Shown: piece by piece, positions 1-9,547 of the stretch | Layout of the letters: the number at the start of each line of letters is the position of its first letter | Numbering within the stretch: the first letter of the stretch is position 1 | Assembly (NCBI RefSeq): GCF_008698235.1 | Contig: NZ_PEBH01000002.1 | Span: 186,001 to 250,000 of the forward strand | Length of the DNA stretch: 64,000 bases | Source: Bifidobacterium rousetti | GTDB taxonomy: Bacteria; Actinomycetota; Actinomycetes; Actinomycetales; Bifidobacteriaceae | Reading direction: 5' to 3' | Program-made: the position numbers and the translations under genes | The notes under the pieces: generated by a model | The model's input: only the letters and a program-made list of their open reading frames with translations | Database searches by the model: none | What the model was told of the DNA's origin: nothing

Positions 1-589
1 CGCCGGAGGCGAACGGGTAGGGCGCGTCCGGCCCGAAGTCGGTGGACGATCCCTCGTCGCGGTCAGCGAACGACGTGCCCTCCGACGGACGGTCGTGGAT
101 GCCGATCATCGGGTCGTCGGGGGCGCCGCGGCGGACGAAGCCGCCGCCGATCGAATACCAGACCTGCTCGTCGACGAGGTTGCCGTCGTCGTCGAACGCC
201 TGGAATCGCATGCCGTTGGGGTGGGCGGCCATGCGGCGCCACCGGTCGAAGACCATGTCCCTGTCGTAGACGAAGCGGATGCGTTTGGCGCCGGCGAGGT
301 TCAGGGTGTCGTCGAGCGCGCAGGTCTCGCGGATGCGCAGCATGTGCTGCGTGTCGACGGAGGCGGGGACGTTGCCCTCGAGCCCGGCCATGACGGCGCG
401 GTCAGTGCCGTGACCGAGACCGGTGAGCGACAGGGAGCCGTAGAGGGTGACCTTCACGCGGCCGGCGCGTTCGATGAGGCCGGCGTCACGCATCGAGGAG
501 ACGAAGTCATGGGCCGCGACCATCGGGCCGACGGTGTGCGAGGAGCTGGGCCCCACGCCGATCTTGAACATGTCGAGGACGCTGAACAT
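1..589 (-). CDS. sdaA: L-serine dehydratase (L-serine ammonia-lyase), 5' part only
   Basis: The frame runs off the left edge of the window, so only about 196 N-terminal residues are visible. They begin MFSVLDMFKIGVGPSSSHT, the hallmark start of the iron-sulfur L-serine dehydratase beta domain, which deaminates serine to pyruvate and ammonia in the cytosol. The ATG at 589 is preceded by a GGGAGG ribosome-binding site. The gene lies 22 nt downstream of the small membrane protein at 612-1181 on the same strand, so co-transcription is possible. The four-Cys cluster region expected near the C-terminus lies outside the window and cannot be checked. The family assignment is firm from the N-terminal motif. 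Confidence 0.9.
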   Translation of the reverse strand, partial: MFSVLDMFKIGVGPSSSHTVGPMVAAHDFVSSMRDAGLIERAGRVKVTLYGSLSLTGLGHGTDRAVMAGLEGNVPASVDTQHMLRIRETCALDDTLNLAGAKRIRFVYDRDMVFDRWRRMAAHPNGMRFQAFDDDGNLVDEQVWYSIGGGFVRRGAPDDPMIGIHDRPSEGTSFADRDEGSSTDFGPDAPYPFASG

Positions 590-611
590 GGAACCTCCCG
601 TTTCCTTAACG

Positions 612-1181
612 CTAGCGGGCGAGCGCGGAGAACATCATGACACCGACGACGAGCCCGAGCGCGGCCAGCACGACCTGCGCGACGAGCAGGCCGATCGCGA
701 GGCCCTTCCTCGCGGCGAGGGCCTTGCCGTACGCCTGCGCGAGCAGGTAGGCGATGAAGCCGAAGACCGCGTAGTTGACGGTGAGCGCGGCGATGTCGCC
801 GTTGGCGAGCACGACGCCGTTGAGCGGCTGGTCGAGCGAGTTCATCAGGCTGCTCATCACGAACATCCCCCACACGCCGTAGCCGATCGCGCCGACCACA
901 CCGTAGGCGATCGGCTTGAATTTCTCGCGCATGCGCAGCGTGAACGATTCGACGCACCACAGCAGGGCGAAGCCGACGACGTAGGTGAAGGCGACGGCGA
1001 CGAGCGTGACCATGAGCGCCCACGGGACCAGCGAGGCCACGTTGCCGATCATCGACAGGTAGAAGCCGGAGCAGGCGAGCGCGCCGACGCTCAGCGCCGT
1101 GCCGGCGATGACGTTCTGCGCGAGCATGACCGGCAACCCGGTGGCGGTGTCCTTCTCGACGTCGGTCCAGTTGGCGGCCAT
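612..1181 (-). CDS. Small multi-pass membrane protein, function unknown
   Basis: This 189-residue protein begins MAANWTDVEKDTATG. The ATG at 1181 follows a GGAGGG site at good spacing. An open frame continues upstream, but that part crosses the tRNA-Leu gene and is not coding. About four or five hydrophobic helices are visible, roughly residues 20-45, 50-75, 90-112, 125-145 and 160-185, with little polar sequence between them. I do not recognise the family. Its only context clue is the close spacing to the downstream serine dehydratase gene, so a linked role (for example as a membrane partner) is speculation. Confidence 0.7.
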   Translation of the reverse strand: MAANWTDVEKDTATGLPVMLAQNVIAGTALSVGALACSGFYLSMIGNVASLVPWALMVTLVAVAFTYVVGFALLWCVESFTLRMREKFKPIAYGVVGAIGYGVWGMFVMSSLMNSLDQPLNGVVLANGDIAALTVNYAVFGFIAYLLAQAYGKALAARKGLAIGLLVAQVVLAALGLVVGVMMFSALAR

Positions 1182-1293
1182 GGCGGAACCCTCCTTGAGG
1201 TCGTGCATCATCAGCATCATCTGAAAATCTCGACACGAGGGTATCCGCCCTTTGTTTCGTCGAGATGCGCTGTCGCGATGCGTTTTGCGAAGG

Positions 1294-1373
1294 TGCCCCC
1301 GGCGGGACTCGAACCCGCAAGCCGAAGCGATCGATTTTAAGTCGACTGCGTATACCGATTTCGCCACGGGGGC
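1294..1373 (-). tRNA. tRNA-Leu (UAA anticodon)
   Basis: The complement folds as a class II tRNA. The acceptor stem is GCCCCCG paired with CGGGGGC. The anticodon stem GTCGA/TCGAT encloses the loop CTTAAAA with anticodon TAA. An extended variable arm of about 11 nt precedes the T arm GCGGG-TTCGAGT-CCCGC. The 3' CCA is not encoded (the sequence reads ACCTTC). A long variable arm with a UAA anticodon identifies leucine. Confidence 0.95.
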
Positions 1374-1428
1374 GTCGGCCGCGAACGGCCAACCGTTATA
1401 TTGTACGCTACGCCGTCGCGTACGCCGT

Positions 1429-2430
1429 CTACGCGGCGAGCAGACGACGGCCGTAGTCGAGGACGATGCCGTCGAGCAGACCGTGCTCGCTGGCGACGTA
1501 CGAGTCGATCGTCTCGCCGTGGGCCGCCTTCGCGGCCTCAGAGACCTTGGCGAGCACGCGGTTCCACACGAGCGCGCCGCCGCCGACCACGTCGATGCGG
1601 CCCGGATGGATGGTCTTGTATTCGGCGCGTTCGGCGCGGGTCATGTTGAGGAATCGCTCGTCGACGGCGTAGGCGTCCTCGATCGCGAGGCGGTGGCCGT
1701 CGACGGCGGAGTGGTCGTACTCCTTCAGTCCCATGGCGAGCGCGGTCATCGTCGTGACCGTGCCGGACACGCCGATGATCGTGCGGGTCAGGCCGGCCGG
1801 GACGACACGGAACGCCTCGTCGATGTGCTCGTCGATGTCGGCGACGGCCTCGGCGATCTCGTCCGGCGTCGGCGGGTCGGTCTTGAGGTGGCGTTCGGTC
1901 ATGCGCACCGAGCCGATGTTCATCGAGAACGCGGCCTGGACGCGCGTGGCGGGCTGGTCCACGCCGTCGCCGCCCAGCACCAGCTCGGTCGAGCCGCCGC
2001 CGAGGTCGACGACGAGGTATGGGGCGGGCAGTTCGCCGCGGTCGACCACCGACGTGGCGCCGAGGAAGCTCAGGTCGGCCTCCTCGGTGCCGGGGATCAC
2101 CTCGGGGCGCACGCCGAGGATTCGCTCGATGCCGTCCTCGAACTCCTCGCGATTCTCGGCGTCGCGCGTGGCGGAAGTGGCGACGAAGCGGATGCCGTCG
2201 ACGGGGTGATCGGCGAGGATCCCCGCGAACTCGCGGGCGGCCGCATAGGCGCGTTCGAGCGCCTCGTCGGCGAAGCGGTGGGTCTTGTCGACGTCCTGTC
2301 CGAGGCGGATGACGCGCAGCACGCGCGGCACGATCTCGGTGACGCCCCCATGCTCGTCGACGCGGACCACCTTGAGCCGGATGGAATTGGTGCCGCAGTC
2401 GACGCCCGCGACGGTTACCGACCTGACCAT
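1429..2430 (-). CDS. ppx: Exopolyphosphatase / Ppx-GppA family phosphatase
   Basis: This 333-residue protein belongs to the ASKHA-fold Ppx/GppA family, which hydrolyses polyphosphate or pppGpp in the cytosol. Diagnostic pieces are DCGTNSIRL (about residues 11-19), the GTEEA segment (114-118) and the phosphate-binding DLGGGSTEL motif (142-150), followed by GVSGTVTT near 220. The length matches the short actinobacterial Ppx2-type proteins without the C-terminal HD extension of E. coli Ppx. It is last in the conserved run eno - ftsB-like - DUF501 - ppx. Whether it prefers polyphosphate or pppGpp cannot be told from sequence. Confidence 0.92.
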   Translation of the reverse strand: MVRSVTVAGVDCGTNSIRLKVVRVDEHGGVTEIVPRVLRVIRLGQDVDKTHRFADEALERAYAAAREFAGILADHPVDGIRFVATSATRDAENREEFEDGIERILGVRPEVIPGTEEADLSFLGATSVVDRGELPAPYLVVDLGGGSTELVLGGDGVDQPATRVQAAFSMNIGSVRMTERHLKTDPPTPDEIAEAVADIDEHIDEAFRVVPAGLTRTIIGVSGTVTTMTALAMGLKEYDHSAVDGHRLAIEDAYAVDERFLNMTRAERAEYKTIHPGRIDVVGGGALVWNRVLAKVSEAAKAAHGETIDSYVASEHGLLDGIVLDYGRRLLAA

Positions 2431-2507
2431 ATGTCTCTCCTGTCCTTATGACTGTCTTGTCTGGCTGCCCTTGTCTGGCTGCCCTGTTCCCGGACCGTTC
2501 TTCCGGA

Positions 2508-3062
2508 CTATTCGACGCTGCAGCGGCACACGGCCGGGTCGAACTCGTCGCGTACGCGCTCCAGGACCATGTCGCCGATCGGGTTGGCGCCGGGGCCCAT
2601 CACGAGGGACTGGGCGATCAGCGCGTGCAGGCATTTGACGCGCACGGGCATGCCGCCCGCGGACGTGCCTTCGATGTGTTCCTCGCTGTCGCCGAGCTTG
2701 GCCGCGATCTCGTGGCGGAACGCGAGGTACAGCTCGTGGGCCTTGGCGTAGGCGGCCTTGACGTCCTCGTCATGCTCGACCAGTTCGGTGTACTCGCGCA
2801 TCGCGCCGTCCGCCTCCACATGGGATGCGGCCTTGACCGCCTCGGGGCTGGTCAGGTAGCAGGTGGTCGGGAACGGCACGCCGCCGGGCAGCAGCGGGCG
2901 GGTAACGACGGCGAGCGGCCTGCCGCACACGCAGCGAGCACCCACGGCGACCATGCCGCGCGGGTAGCGTCCGAGCTGGCGTTCGACGATGGCGTAGTCC
3001 TCGTCGGTTGCGGGGTGTTCGAGGATGGCGTCCGCCAGTTGCGACGGTTCGGTCTGGGTCAC
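2508..3062 (-). CDS. DUF501 domain protein
   Basis: This 184-residue protein starts with GTG at 3062 (MTQTEPSQLADAILEHP after initiator Met). The start lies just after the stop of the ftsB-like gene, with AAGGA about 10 nt upstream inside that gene's end. It has the DUF501 signature: a GARCVCGRPLAVV segment, FPTTCYLTSPEA, and the C-terminal stretch MGPGANPIGDMVLE followed by VCRCSVE. Several paired cysteines suggest metal or redox chemistry, but no function is established. The place between a divisome-like protein and Ppx is conserved in actinobacteria. A longer open frame upstream overlaps the preceding gene and was rejected. Confidence 0.88.
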   Translation of the reverse strand: MTQTEPSQLADAILEHPATDEDYAIVERQLGRYPRGMVAVGARCVCGRPLAVVTRPLLPGGVPFPTTCYLTSPEAVKAASHVEADGAMREYTELVEHDEDVKAAYAKAHELYLAFRHEIAAKLGDSEEHIEGTSAGGMPVRVKCLHALIAQSLVMGPGANPIGDMVLERVRDEFDPAVCRCSVE

Positions 3063-3066
3063 TGCT

Positions 3067-3633
3067 CTACTGTTCCTTCGTGTTCGTCGTGTTCGTGTCT
3101 GTGTTCGTGGTCGTGTTTGTGCCGTTCTTCGCGTTCGCCGTGGTGTCGTCGGCGGGCTCGTCGGCCTTCTTGAACGCGTACGACAGTTCACTGTACCAAG
3201 GCAGCTGTTTCGAGGTGTCGCCCGACGCGGTCTTGTCGGTGGTCGATGTGTCGGCCCCCTCGTCGCCGGTCACGGCCTGCGGGTTCTGCACGAGAACCGA
3301 CTGCTCGCCGGGGAAGACGAATCCCAGACGCTCGCGGGCCTGCGCCGCCACATAATTCTTGTCGTTCCAGCGGGAAATGTCGTTCTCAAGCTCCTGCTTC
3401 TGGGCGATGAGCGCCGCCTCCTGACGCTTGAGGCTGTTCAGGTGCGCCAGATCGGTGGCGTAGGTGTTGAACGTGGAGACCAGCTGGATGGCGCCGACCG
3501 CCACGATGAACAGCGAGACGAAGAAGGCGATGGGTCCGAAGTTGCCGGAACGCTGGCGTTTCTTGACATTCAGGGCCTTGTCCTTGGGATCCCGTTTGGC
3601 ATCCTTCGGCGTGTTCCGGTTCCGTGTGCTCAT
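3067..3633 (-). CDS. FtsB/DivIC-like septum formation initiator
   Basis: This 188-residue bitopic membrane protein has a basic cytoplasmic N-terminus (about 1-33), one transmembrane helix (about 34-53) and an extracytoplasmic coiled coil with leucine/glutamine spacing (about 60-90). The segment YVAAQARERLGFVFPGE is typical of the DivIC/FtsB family. A long Ser/Thr/Asn-rich disordered tail (after ~115) ends the protein. FtsB-family proteins bridge FtsL and FtsQ in the divisome. The location directly after eno is the classical actinobacterial position. The C-terminal TN-rich repeats are encoded by a simple-sequence tract and probably vary between strains. Confidence 0.9.
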   Translation of the reverse strand: MSTRNRNTPKDAKRDPKDKALNVKKRQRSGNFGPIAFFVSLFIVAVGAIQLVSTFNTYATDLAHLNSLKRQEAALIAQKQELENDISRWNDKNYVAAQARERLGFVFPGEQSVLVQNPQAVTGDEGADTSTTDKTASGDTSKQLPWYSELSYAFKKADEPADDTTANAKNGTNTTTNTDTNTTNTKEQ

Positions 3634-3640
3634 GGATCAC

Positions 3641-3678
3641 AAAAATACCCGCCGCGTTCGACGGAACGCGACGGGTAT
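3641..3678 (-). terminator. Rho-independent terminator of eno
   Basis: On the minus strand, ATACCCGTCGCGTTC pairs with GAACGCGGCGGGTAT across a CGTC loop (one mismatch in 15 bp) and is followed by TTTTT. It lies between the end of eno and the ftsB-like gene, so eno probably forms its own transcript and the genes after it need a separate start or read-through. Confidence 0.85.
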
Positions 3679-3736
3679 CACAAGCCTGTTTCAGCAGGCG
3701 TCAGCTGGCCGGGGTACGGCGCGGCGAGTCAGAGAC

Positions 3737-5242
<1,506 letters not shown>

Positions 5243-5283
5243 TCAGGCATTGTCCAGCATGTGAGTTCCAATGGGCCACACCA

Positions 5284-5405
5284 GACACGGGGTGCCCGGG
5301 CCGAACGCCTCAAACACGCTGGAATCCACGCGGGGACGAAAGCGGGCCGGCTGGGCTGAGATCATACTCGTCGAACCTGATGTAGCCAGCACTAACGAAG
5401 GGAAT
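5284..5405 (+). promoter_or_regulatory. TPP riboswitch (THI element) before the thiXYZ-like operon
   Basis: The conserved blocks appear in order: ACGGGGTGCCC at the 5' side, GGCTGAGATCATA, then ACCTGATGTAGCCAGCACTA and AACGAAGGGAATG. The long insert between the first two blocks forms the variable stem. The 3' conserved strand GAAGGGA is itself the only good ribosome-binding site for the permease ATG at 5411, so ligand binding would mask it directly. No separate terminator hairpin is visible before the ATG. Confidence 0.92.
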
Positions 5406-5410
5406 GTCAG

Positions 5411-6301
5411 ATGCACGCCTCATCCGTGCGTCCCCACGACCGTCCGCCGGCGTCGAACCATCAGCGCAATGACCGGGGCGGAGCCGTATCCGCCGGCGAG
5501 GGACCCGCGAACGATGCGGGCCGCACCCCTCGCCGCACCCGCGCGCTGAAGGCGATGACACCGCTCGCCGGATGGCTGTCGACGCTCGCACTGCTTCTGT
5601 GGTGGTATCTCGCCACCCTCTCCCCCGCCGACACGCGCCCGCTGCCCTCGCCGGCCGAGGTCGTCGCCGCATGGAACGACCTCAACGCCGAAGACCTCCT
5701 GTGGCCGTCGATCGGCATGAGCCTCGTGCGCGTCCTGCTCGGACTCGCGCTCGGCATCGCGCTCGCGGTGCCCGCCGCCGTGCTCACCGGCGCGACCCGG
5801 CTCGGCTTCGCGATCATCGACAAGCCGGTGCACATGCTGCGCGCGATCCCGTTCCCCGCGCTCTCGCCGCTGCTGATCATCTGGCTCGGCATCGACGAGA
5901 CGATGAAAGTGGCGCTGATCGCCGTGGGCGTGTTCGGGCTGATCTACGTGAACCTGCGCGACGGGATCCGCGGACTCGACCCCAAGCTCATCGAACTGGC
6001 CCGCGCCTACCACCTGCCGCGCGCGCTGGTGTTCCGCCGCATCCTGTTCCGCGGCGCGCTGCCGAGCTTCATGACGGGACTGAGGTTCGCGATCACGGTC
6101 GCATGGATCGCGCTCGTCACCTGCGAGACGGTGAACTCCACCGTCGGCATCGGCTACATCCTCTCGCGCGCCCAGCAGTTCTCGCGCACCGACCAGATGG
6201 TGCTGTGCGTCGTGCTGTACGCGATCCTCGGTCTCGGCTCCGAGGCGCTCGTCGGAGCGCTCGAACGGGCGCTCACGCCGTGGCGGGCGAAAACGGCGTA
6301 G
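5411..6301 (+). CDS. thiX: ABC importer permease, probable thiamine-precursor transporter (ThiX-type)
   Basis: This 296-residue inner-membrane permease is of the SsuC/ThiX family (BPD_transp_1). It has a disordered N-terminus of about 50 residues, then about six hydrophobic helices (roughly 52-72, 100-130, 145-160, 165-182, 222-245, 262-285). The cytoplasmic EAA loop that docks the ATPase is at about 195-218 (LIELARAYHLPRALVFRRIL). The family includes sulfonate, nitrate and pyrimidine-precursor transporters. The TPP riboswitch directly in front decides for thiamine or HMP-type precursors. The ATG at 5411 is supported by the ribosome-binding site inside the riboswitch. It is first in a three-gene operon. 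Confidence 0.88.
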   Translation: MHASSVRPHDRPPASNHQRNDRGGAVSAGEGPANDAGRTPRRTRALKAMTPLAGWLSTLALLLWWYLATLSPADTRPLPSPAEVVAAWNDLNAEDLLWPSIGMSLVRVLLGLALGIALAVPAAVLTGATRLGFAIIDKPVHMLRAIPFPALSPLLIIWLGIDETMKVALIAVGVFGLIYVNLRDGIRGLDPKLIELARAYHLPRALVFRRILFRGALPSFMTGLRFAITVAWIALVTCETVNSTVGIGYILSRAQQFSRTDQMVLCVVLYAILGLGSEALVGALERALTPWRAKTA

Positions 6302-6427
6302 GACCGCACACCCCGCCTGATCCGCCCGATGCCCGATCCGCCCGCCGGACGCGCCGAGTCCCCGCATCCCGCACCTCATCTTCCGCATCCCTTACATACC
6401 CCATCCATCAAAGGACCACGAACACCC

Positions 6428-7459
6428 ATGACCATCCAGAACACCTCCCGCCGTCCGCTCCCCTCCCGCATGCGCGCCACGCTGCGCCGCGCGGCGGCCG
6501 CCGTGTGCGCGCTCGCCGCCGGCCTCGCGCTCGCCGCGTGCGGCACGGGCGCCCAGTCCACCGGTTCCGCATCCGGCTCCGGCGCCGCGGACGACACGAT
6601 CCGCGTCGCCTACCTGTCGACCGCGAACTACCTGACGACGATCAAGGACGAGTCCTTCGTCAAGTCGACGATGGCGCCGTACAAGGCCGAGTTCTCCGGC
6701 CCGTTCAACCCGCCGGACGACGCCTACAAGGTGATCCTCGCCGGCAAGGCCGACACGTCGAGCACCGGCACCGGCTACTTCATCAACCTCGTCGACCAGA
6801 AGGCGCCGTGGGTCGCGTACGCGATCGAATACTACGACGGCGACTCGCAGGGCATCGTCGCGGCCCCCGGATCGGGCGTCACCACGCTGAAGGACCTGTA
6901 CGGCAAGCGCGTCGGCATCGACAAGAAGGGCGCGACCGGCGACTACGTGCTCAAGGCCGCGTTCGAGCACGCCGGACTCGACTACTCCAAGGTCGAGGAG
7001 GTCGAGCTGAGCCAGACCGACTTCGCCGCCGCGTTCTCCTCCGGCAAGATCGATGCACTGGCCACGTACGACCAGAACCTCGCCTCCGCGATCGCCACCC
7101 CCGGCGCGAAGCTCATCACCACCGGCAAGGACTACGACTCGAAGAACGTGACCCTGCACATGGTGTCGCGCAAGTTCGCCACCGCCCACCCCGAGATCGT
7201 CAAGAAGCTCTACCGGGCGCTCGTCAAGGAGTCCGACCGCGCCGCCAAGGACCCCGAGTTCATCTACGACGCGTACAGGAAGTTCGGCGCGTCCGACAAG
7301 ATCGTCGACCAGGTGCGCAAGTTCGACGTCCCCGAGATCCTGCCGGTCGACGCCAAGGGGCGGCAGATGCTCGACGACATCGCGCAGCAGTACGTCGACT
7401 TCGGGTTCATCACGTCGAAGCCGAACCTCGACGACTACGTGCTCGACTGCACGAAGTGA
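6428..7459 (+). CDS. thiY: ABC importer substrate-binding lipoprotein (ThiY-type, NMT1/SsuA family)
   Basis: This 343-residue exported lipoprotein begins MTIQNTSRRPLPSRM. It has a basic n-region, a hydrophobic core and the lipobox LALAAC with lipidated Cys near residue 38, followed by a Ser/Gly linker. The body is NMT1/SsuA-like: DTIRVAYLSTANYLTT, AGKADTSSTGTGYF, TLKDLYGKRVGIDKKGATGDYVL and a DALATYDQNLA segment. The ATG at 6428 has AAAGGA about 13 nt upstream; a longer frame starting in the intergenic region has no site and would block the signal peptide. Riboswitch context makes a thiamine pyrimidine precursor the likely ligand. Confidence 0.88.
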   Translation: MTIQNTSRRPLPSRMRATLRRAAAAVCALAAGLALAACGTGAQSTGSASGSGAADDTIRVAYLSTANYLTTIKDESFVKSTMAPYKAEFSGPFNPPDDAYKVILAGKADTSSTGTGYFINLVDQKAPWVAYAIEYYDGDSQGIVAAPGSGVTTLKDLYGKRVGIDKKGATGDYVLKAAFEHAGLDYSKVEEVELSQTDFAAAFSSGKIDALATYDQNLASAIATPGAKLITTGKDYDSKNVTLHMVSRKFATAHPEIVKKLYRALVKESDRAAKDPEFIYDAYRKFGASDKIVDQVRKFDVPEILPVDAKGRQMLDDIAQQYVDFGFITSKPNLDDYVLDCTK

Positions 7460-7489
7460 CGCACCGCGGGAACTCGGGAATCGGAAGCA

Positions 7490-8278
7490 ATGAACAACCG
7501 CATGGACGATCGGATGGACGACATGGACCGCATGAACCGTGACATGACGCAGGCCGAGGACCGGAGCTCGGACCGGACGCTGATCGAGGCCGAGCACGTC
7601 GCCCTGTCCTTCGCCGGCGGCGGCGAGGCGCGCCATGTGCTGCGCGACATCTCGTTCACGCTGCGGGCCGGCGAGTTCGTCTCGCTGATCGGCCGGTCGG
7701 GCTGCGGCAAGTCGACGCTGCTGCGCGTCGTCGCCGGCCTGCTCGCCCCCACCGGCGGCGCCGTGCGCGCGAGCGCGTCGCAGGCGATCGGCTTCCAGGA
7801 CTCGCGGCTCGTGCCGTGGATCCGCCTGTGGGACAACGTGACGCTGGGCCTGCCCGGCTCGAAGGCGGAGCGCCGCGGGGTCGCCCGCCGGGCGCTCGAA
7901 CAGGTGCAGCTCGCCGACCACATGGACTCGTGGCCGACGTCGCTGTCCGGCGGCCAGGCGCAGCGCGCGTCGCTGGCGCGCGCGCTCGTGCGCGACCCGG
8001 AACTGCTGCTGCTCGACGAGCCGTTCGGCGCGCTCGACTCGCTCACCCGCTACGACATGCAGGATCTGCTCGCCTCTCTCGAGACCGGTCACGGCTGGGG
8101 CGTGCTCATGGTCACGCACGACATCGCCGAGGCCGTGCGCCTGTCCGACCGCGTGCTGGTGATGTCCGACGGCGTCATCGCGGCCGACATCGCGATCGAC
8201 CGGTCCTCGACCGACGCCGAGGGACGCCCCGCGGACCACACGGCGGTCGAGGACCGTCTGCGCGCCGCGTTGCGGTAG
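7490..8278 (+). CDS. thiZ: ABC importer ATPase (ThiZ-type)
   Basis: This 262-residue cytosolic ATPase energises the importer. It shows Walker [10 protein letters not shown] (about 68-76), a Q-loop ([10 protein letters not shown], 101-110), the signature LSGGQ (152-156), Walker B LLLLDEP (172-178), the D-loop and the switch histidine in VTHDIAE. The first 30 residues are rich in Met, Asp and Arg and encoded by a repetitive ATGGAC tract, so the real start may be one of several in-frame ATGs downstream of 7490. It is third in the operon, 30 nt after the binding protein, and is named by context rather than by sequence specificity. Confidence 0.87.
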   Translation: MNNRMDDRMDDMDRMNRDMTQAEDRSSDRTLIEAEHVALSFAGGGEARHVLRDISFTLRAGEFVSLIGRSGCGKSTLLRVVAGLLAPTGGAVRASASQAIGFQDSRLVPWIRLWDNVTLGLPGSKAERRGVARRALEQVQLADHMDSWPTSLSGGQAQRASLARALVRDPELLLLDEPFGALDSLTRYDMQDLLASLETGHGWGVLMVTHDIAEAVRLSDRVLVMSDGVIAADIAIDRSSTDAEGRPADHTAVEDRLRAALR

Positions 8279-8325
8279 CGGGCGGCCGGGCGGCGCGGCG
8301 GACGCTGGCGAGTACACTGGCGCTC

Positions 8326-8811
8326 ATGAACGAATCGCATATCCGCCGCGCGCAGGAGCGCGACATCCCCGAACTGCATCGGCTGCTGCGGCAGGTCGCC
8401 GACGTCCACCACAACGGGCGTCCCGACCTGTTCCGGCCGAACGCGACGAAGTACACGGACACGGAACTGGCCGAAATCGTCGCCGACGACGAGACGCCCG
8501 TGTTCGGCGTCTTCTCGGACACCGACGACGCGACGCTGCTCGGCTACGCGTTCTGCGTGTTCCAGCGTCCGCAGCACAACCACGTCCTGACGGACATCAC
8601 GACGCTCTACATCGACGACATCTGCGTCGACGAGGCGGCGCGCGGGCGTGGCGTCGGCACAGCGGTCTACCGGCATGTGATCGATGTCGCCAAGGCGAAC
8701 GGCTGCTACAACGTGACCCTCAACGTGTGGTCGTGCAACCCCGGCGCGCAGGCGTTCTACGAGGCCATGGGCCTGAAACCCTACAAGATCGGCATGGAGA
8801 CGATCCTGTGA
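8326..8811 (+). CDS. GNAT family N-acetyltransferase
   Basis: This 161-residue protein has the GNAT acetyl-CoA fold: an N-terminal SHIRRAQERDIPELHRLL strand-helix, the motif A region IDDICVDEAARGRGVGTAVY (Q/RxxGxG/A type), and the terminal NPGAQAFYEAMGL. The substrate is unknown. A TACACT hexamer (8312-8317) sits 8 nt before the ATG, so a leaderless transcript is possible; no ribosome-binding site is seen. Its TGA stop lies 3 nt before the ATG of the lipoprotein gene that follows, so the two are probably expressed together. Confidence 0.85.
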   Translation: MNESHIRRAQERDIPELHRLLRQVADVHHNGRPDLFRPNATKYTDTELAEIVADDETPVFGVFSDTDDATLLGYAFCVFQRPQHNHVLTDITTLYIDDICVDEAARGRGVGTAVYRHVIDVAKANGCYNVTLNVWSCNPGAQAFYEAMGLKPYKIGMETIL

Positions 8812-8813
8812 TC

Positions 8814-9452
8814 ATGGCCGTGAGACCACGGACCGTTGTGAAGGCGATCGGCGCGACGACGGCGGCCATCCTGTGCCTCGTCTCCCTGACGGGATGCGCC
8901 ACGGCGCAAAGCGGAGTCCAGGTCGCCAGCATGCACTGCACCGGCCGGGAGTCGAACGCGCAGTACGACTGGCCGTGGTACAACTCCCTGGACGAACTGG
9001 AGGAGGCGTCGGACGTCGTCGTGTACGTGATAATCACCGGGTGCACCGCGCCGGACGGGGCTGGCGACGACGCCGACACCGCCGGCTACGACACGGCGAT
9101 CGACGCCGTGGTGCTCGGCGGCGTTTCGGCGGGCGACGCGGATCGTGCCGATCGGGTCGACCCGCCGCACGCGGACGAGACCATCGTCATCCGGGGGTAC
9201 ACGGCCGAAGGCTCCGGCGCGGGCAAGCTCACGGTCGGCGAGCGGTACGTGTTCTTCCTCGATTCGGGCGATTCAGGCGATTCGGGCGACGGGGAATCGG
9301 GCGGATATTACGAGATGACGCCGGCGTTGAGCGTGTTCCCGGTGACCGACCGGACAGCGAACGAGCCGTCCGGCTCAAGGAACGCCGACGGCTCGTTCGC
9401 GCTCACCGACTCGCTGGCAGCCCGGCTCGGCATCGGTGACGGGAAAGGGTGA
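8814..9452 (+). CDS. Secreted lipoprotein, function unknown
   Basis: This 212-residue protein has a signal peptide with lipobox LVSLTGC (Cys near residue 30). The mature part contains a cysteine pair, DWPWYNSLDELEEASDVVVYV, an acidic stretch, and DSGDSGDSGDGESG encoded by a short tandem repeat. The late segment LTVGERYVFFLDSG resembles conserved small extracytoplasmic proteins of Gram-positives, but I cannot name a family. The start is the ATG at 8814; a GTG at 8808 would overlap the acetyltransferase stop. No clear ribosome-binding site is seen, consistent with coupling to the gene before it. Confidence 0.72.
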   Translation: MAVRPRTVVKAIGATTAAILCLVSLTGCATAQSGVQVASMHCTGRESNAQYDWPWYNSLDELEEASDVVVYVIITGCTAPDGAGDDADTAGYDTAIDAVVLGGVSAGDADRADRVDPPHADETIVIRGYTAEGSGAGKLTVGERYVFFLDSGDSGDSGDGESGGYYEMTPALSVFPVTDRTANEPSGSRNADGSFALTDSLAARLGIGDGKG

Positions 9453-9473
9453 CGTGAAAATCCCCGCACGCCG

Positions 9474-9521
9474 TCTCTCCCCCAGTCGGCTCCGCCGACA
9501 GCCCCCTCATCAGAGGGGGCC
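9474..9521 (+). repeat. Double-hairpin dispersed repeat, copy 1
   Basis: The unit is TCTCTCCCCCA, then a small hairpin GTCGGC-TCC-GCCGAC, then the hairpin GCCCCCTC-ATCA-GAGGGGGC. It lies between the convergent lipoprotein and mfd genes. The same unit recurs at 43999-44048 and, inverted, at 47941-47988. The second stem could act as a bidirectional transcription stop. Confidence 0.85.
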
Positions 9522-9547
9522 AAGAAGACGACCGCACTGACTGTTTC

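Noticed and set aside
1182..1367. N-terminal extension of the small membrane protein gene
   Set aside because: It translates through the tRNA-Leu gene; the start at 1181 has a proper GGAGGG site.
5572..7542. A 656-codon plus-strand frame overlapping the importer permease and binding-protein genes
   Set aside because: It runs out of frame through two well-supported genes and is dominated by Arg, Pro and Ala.
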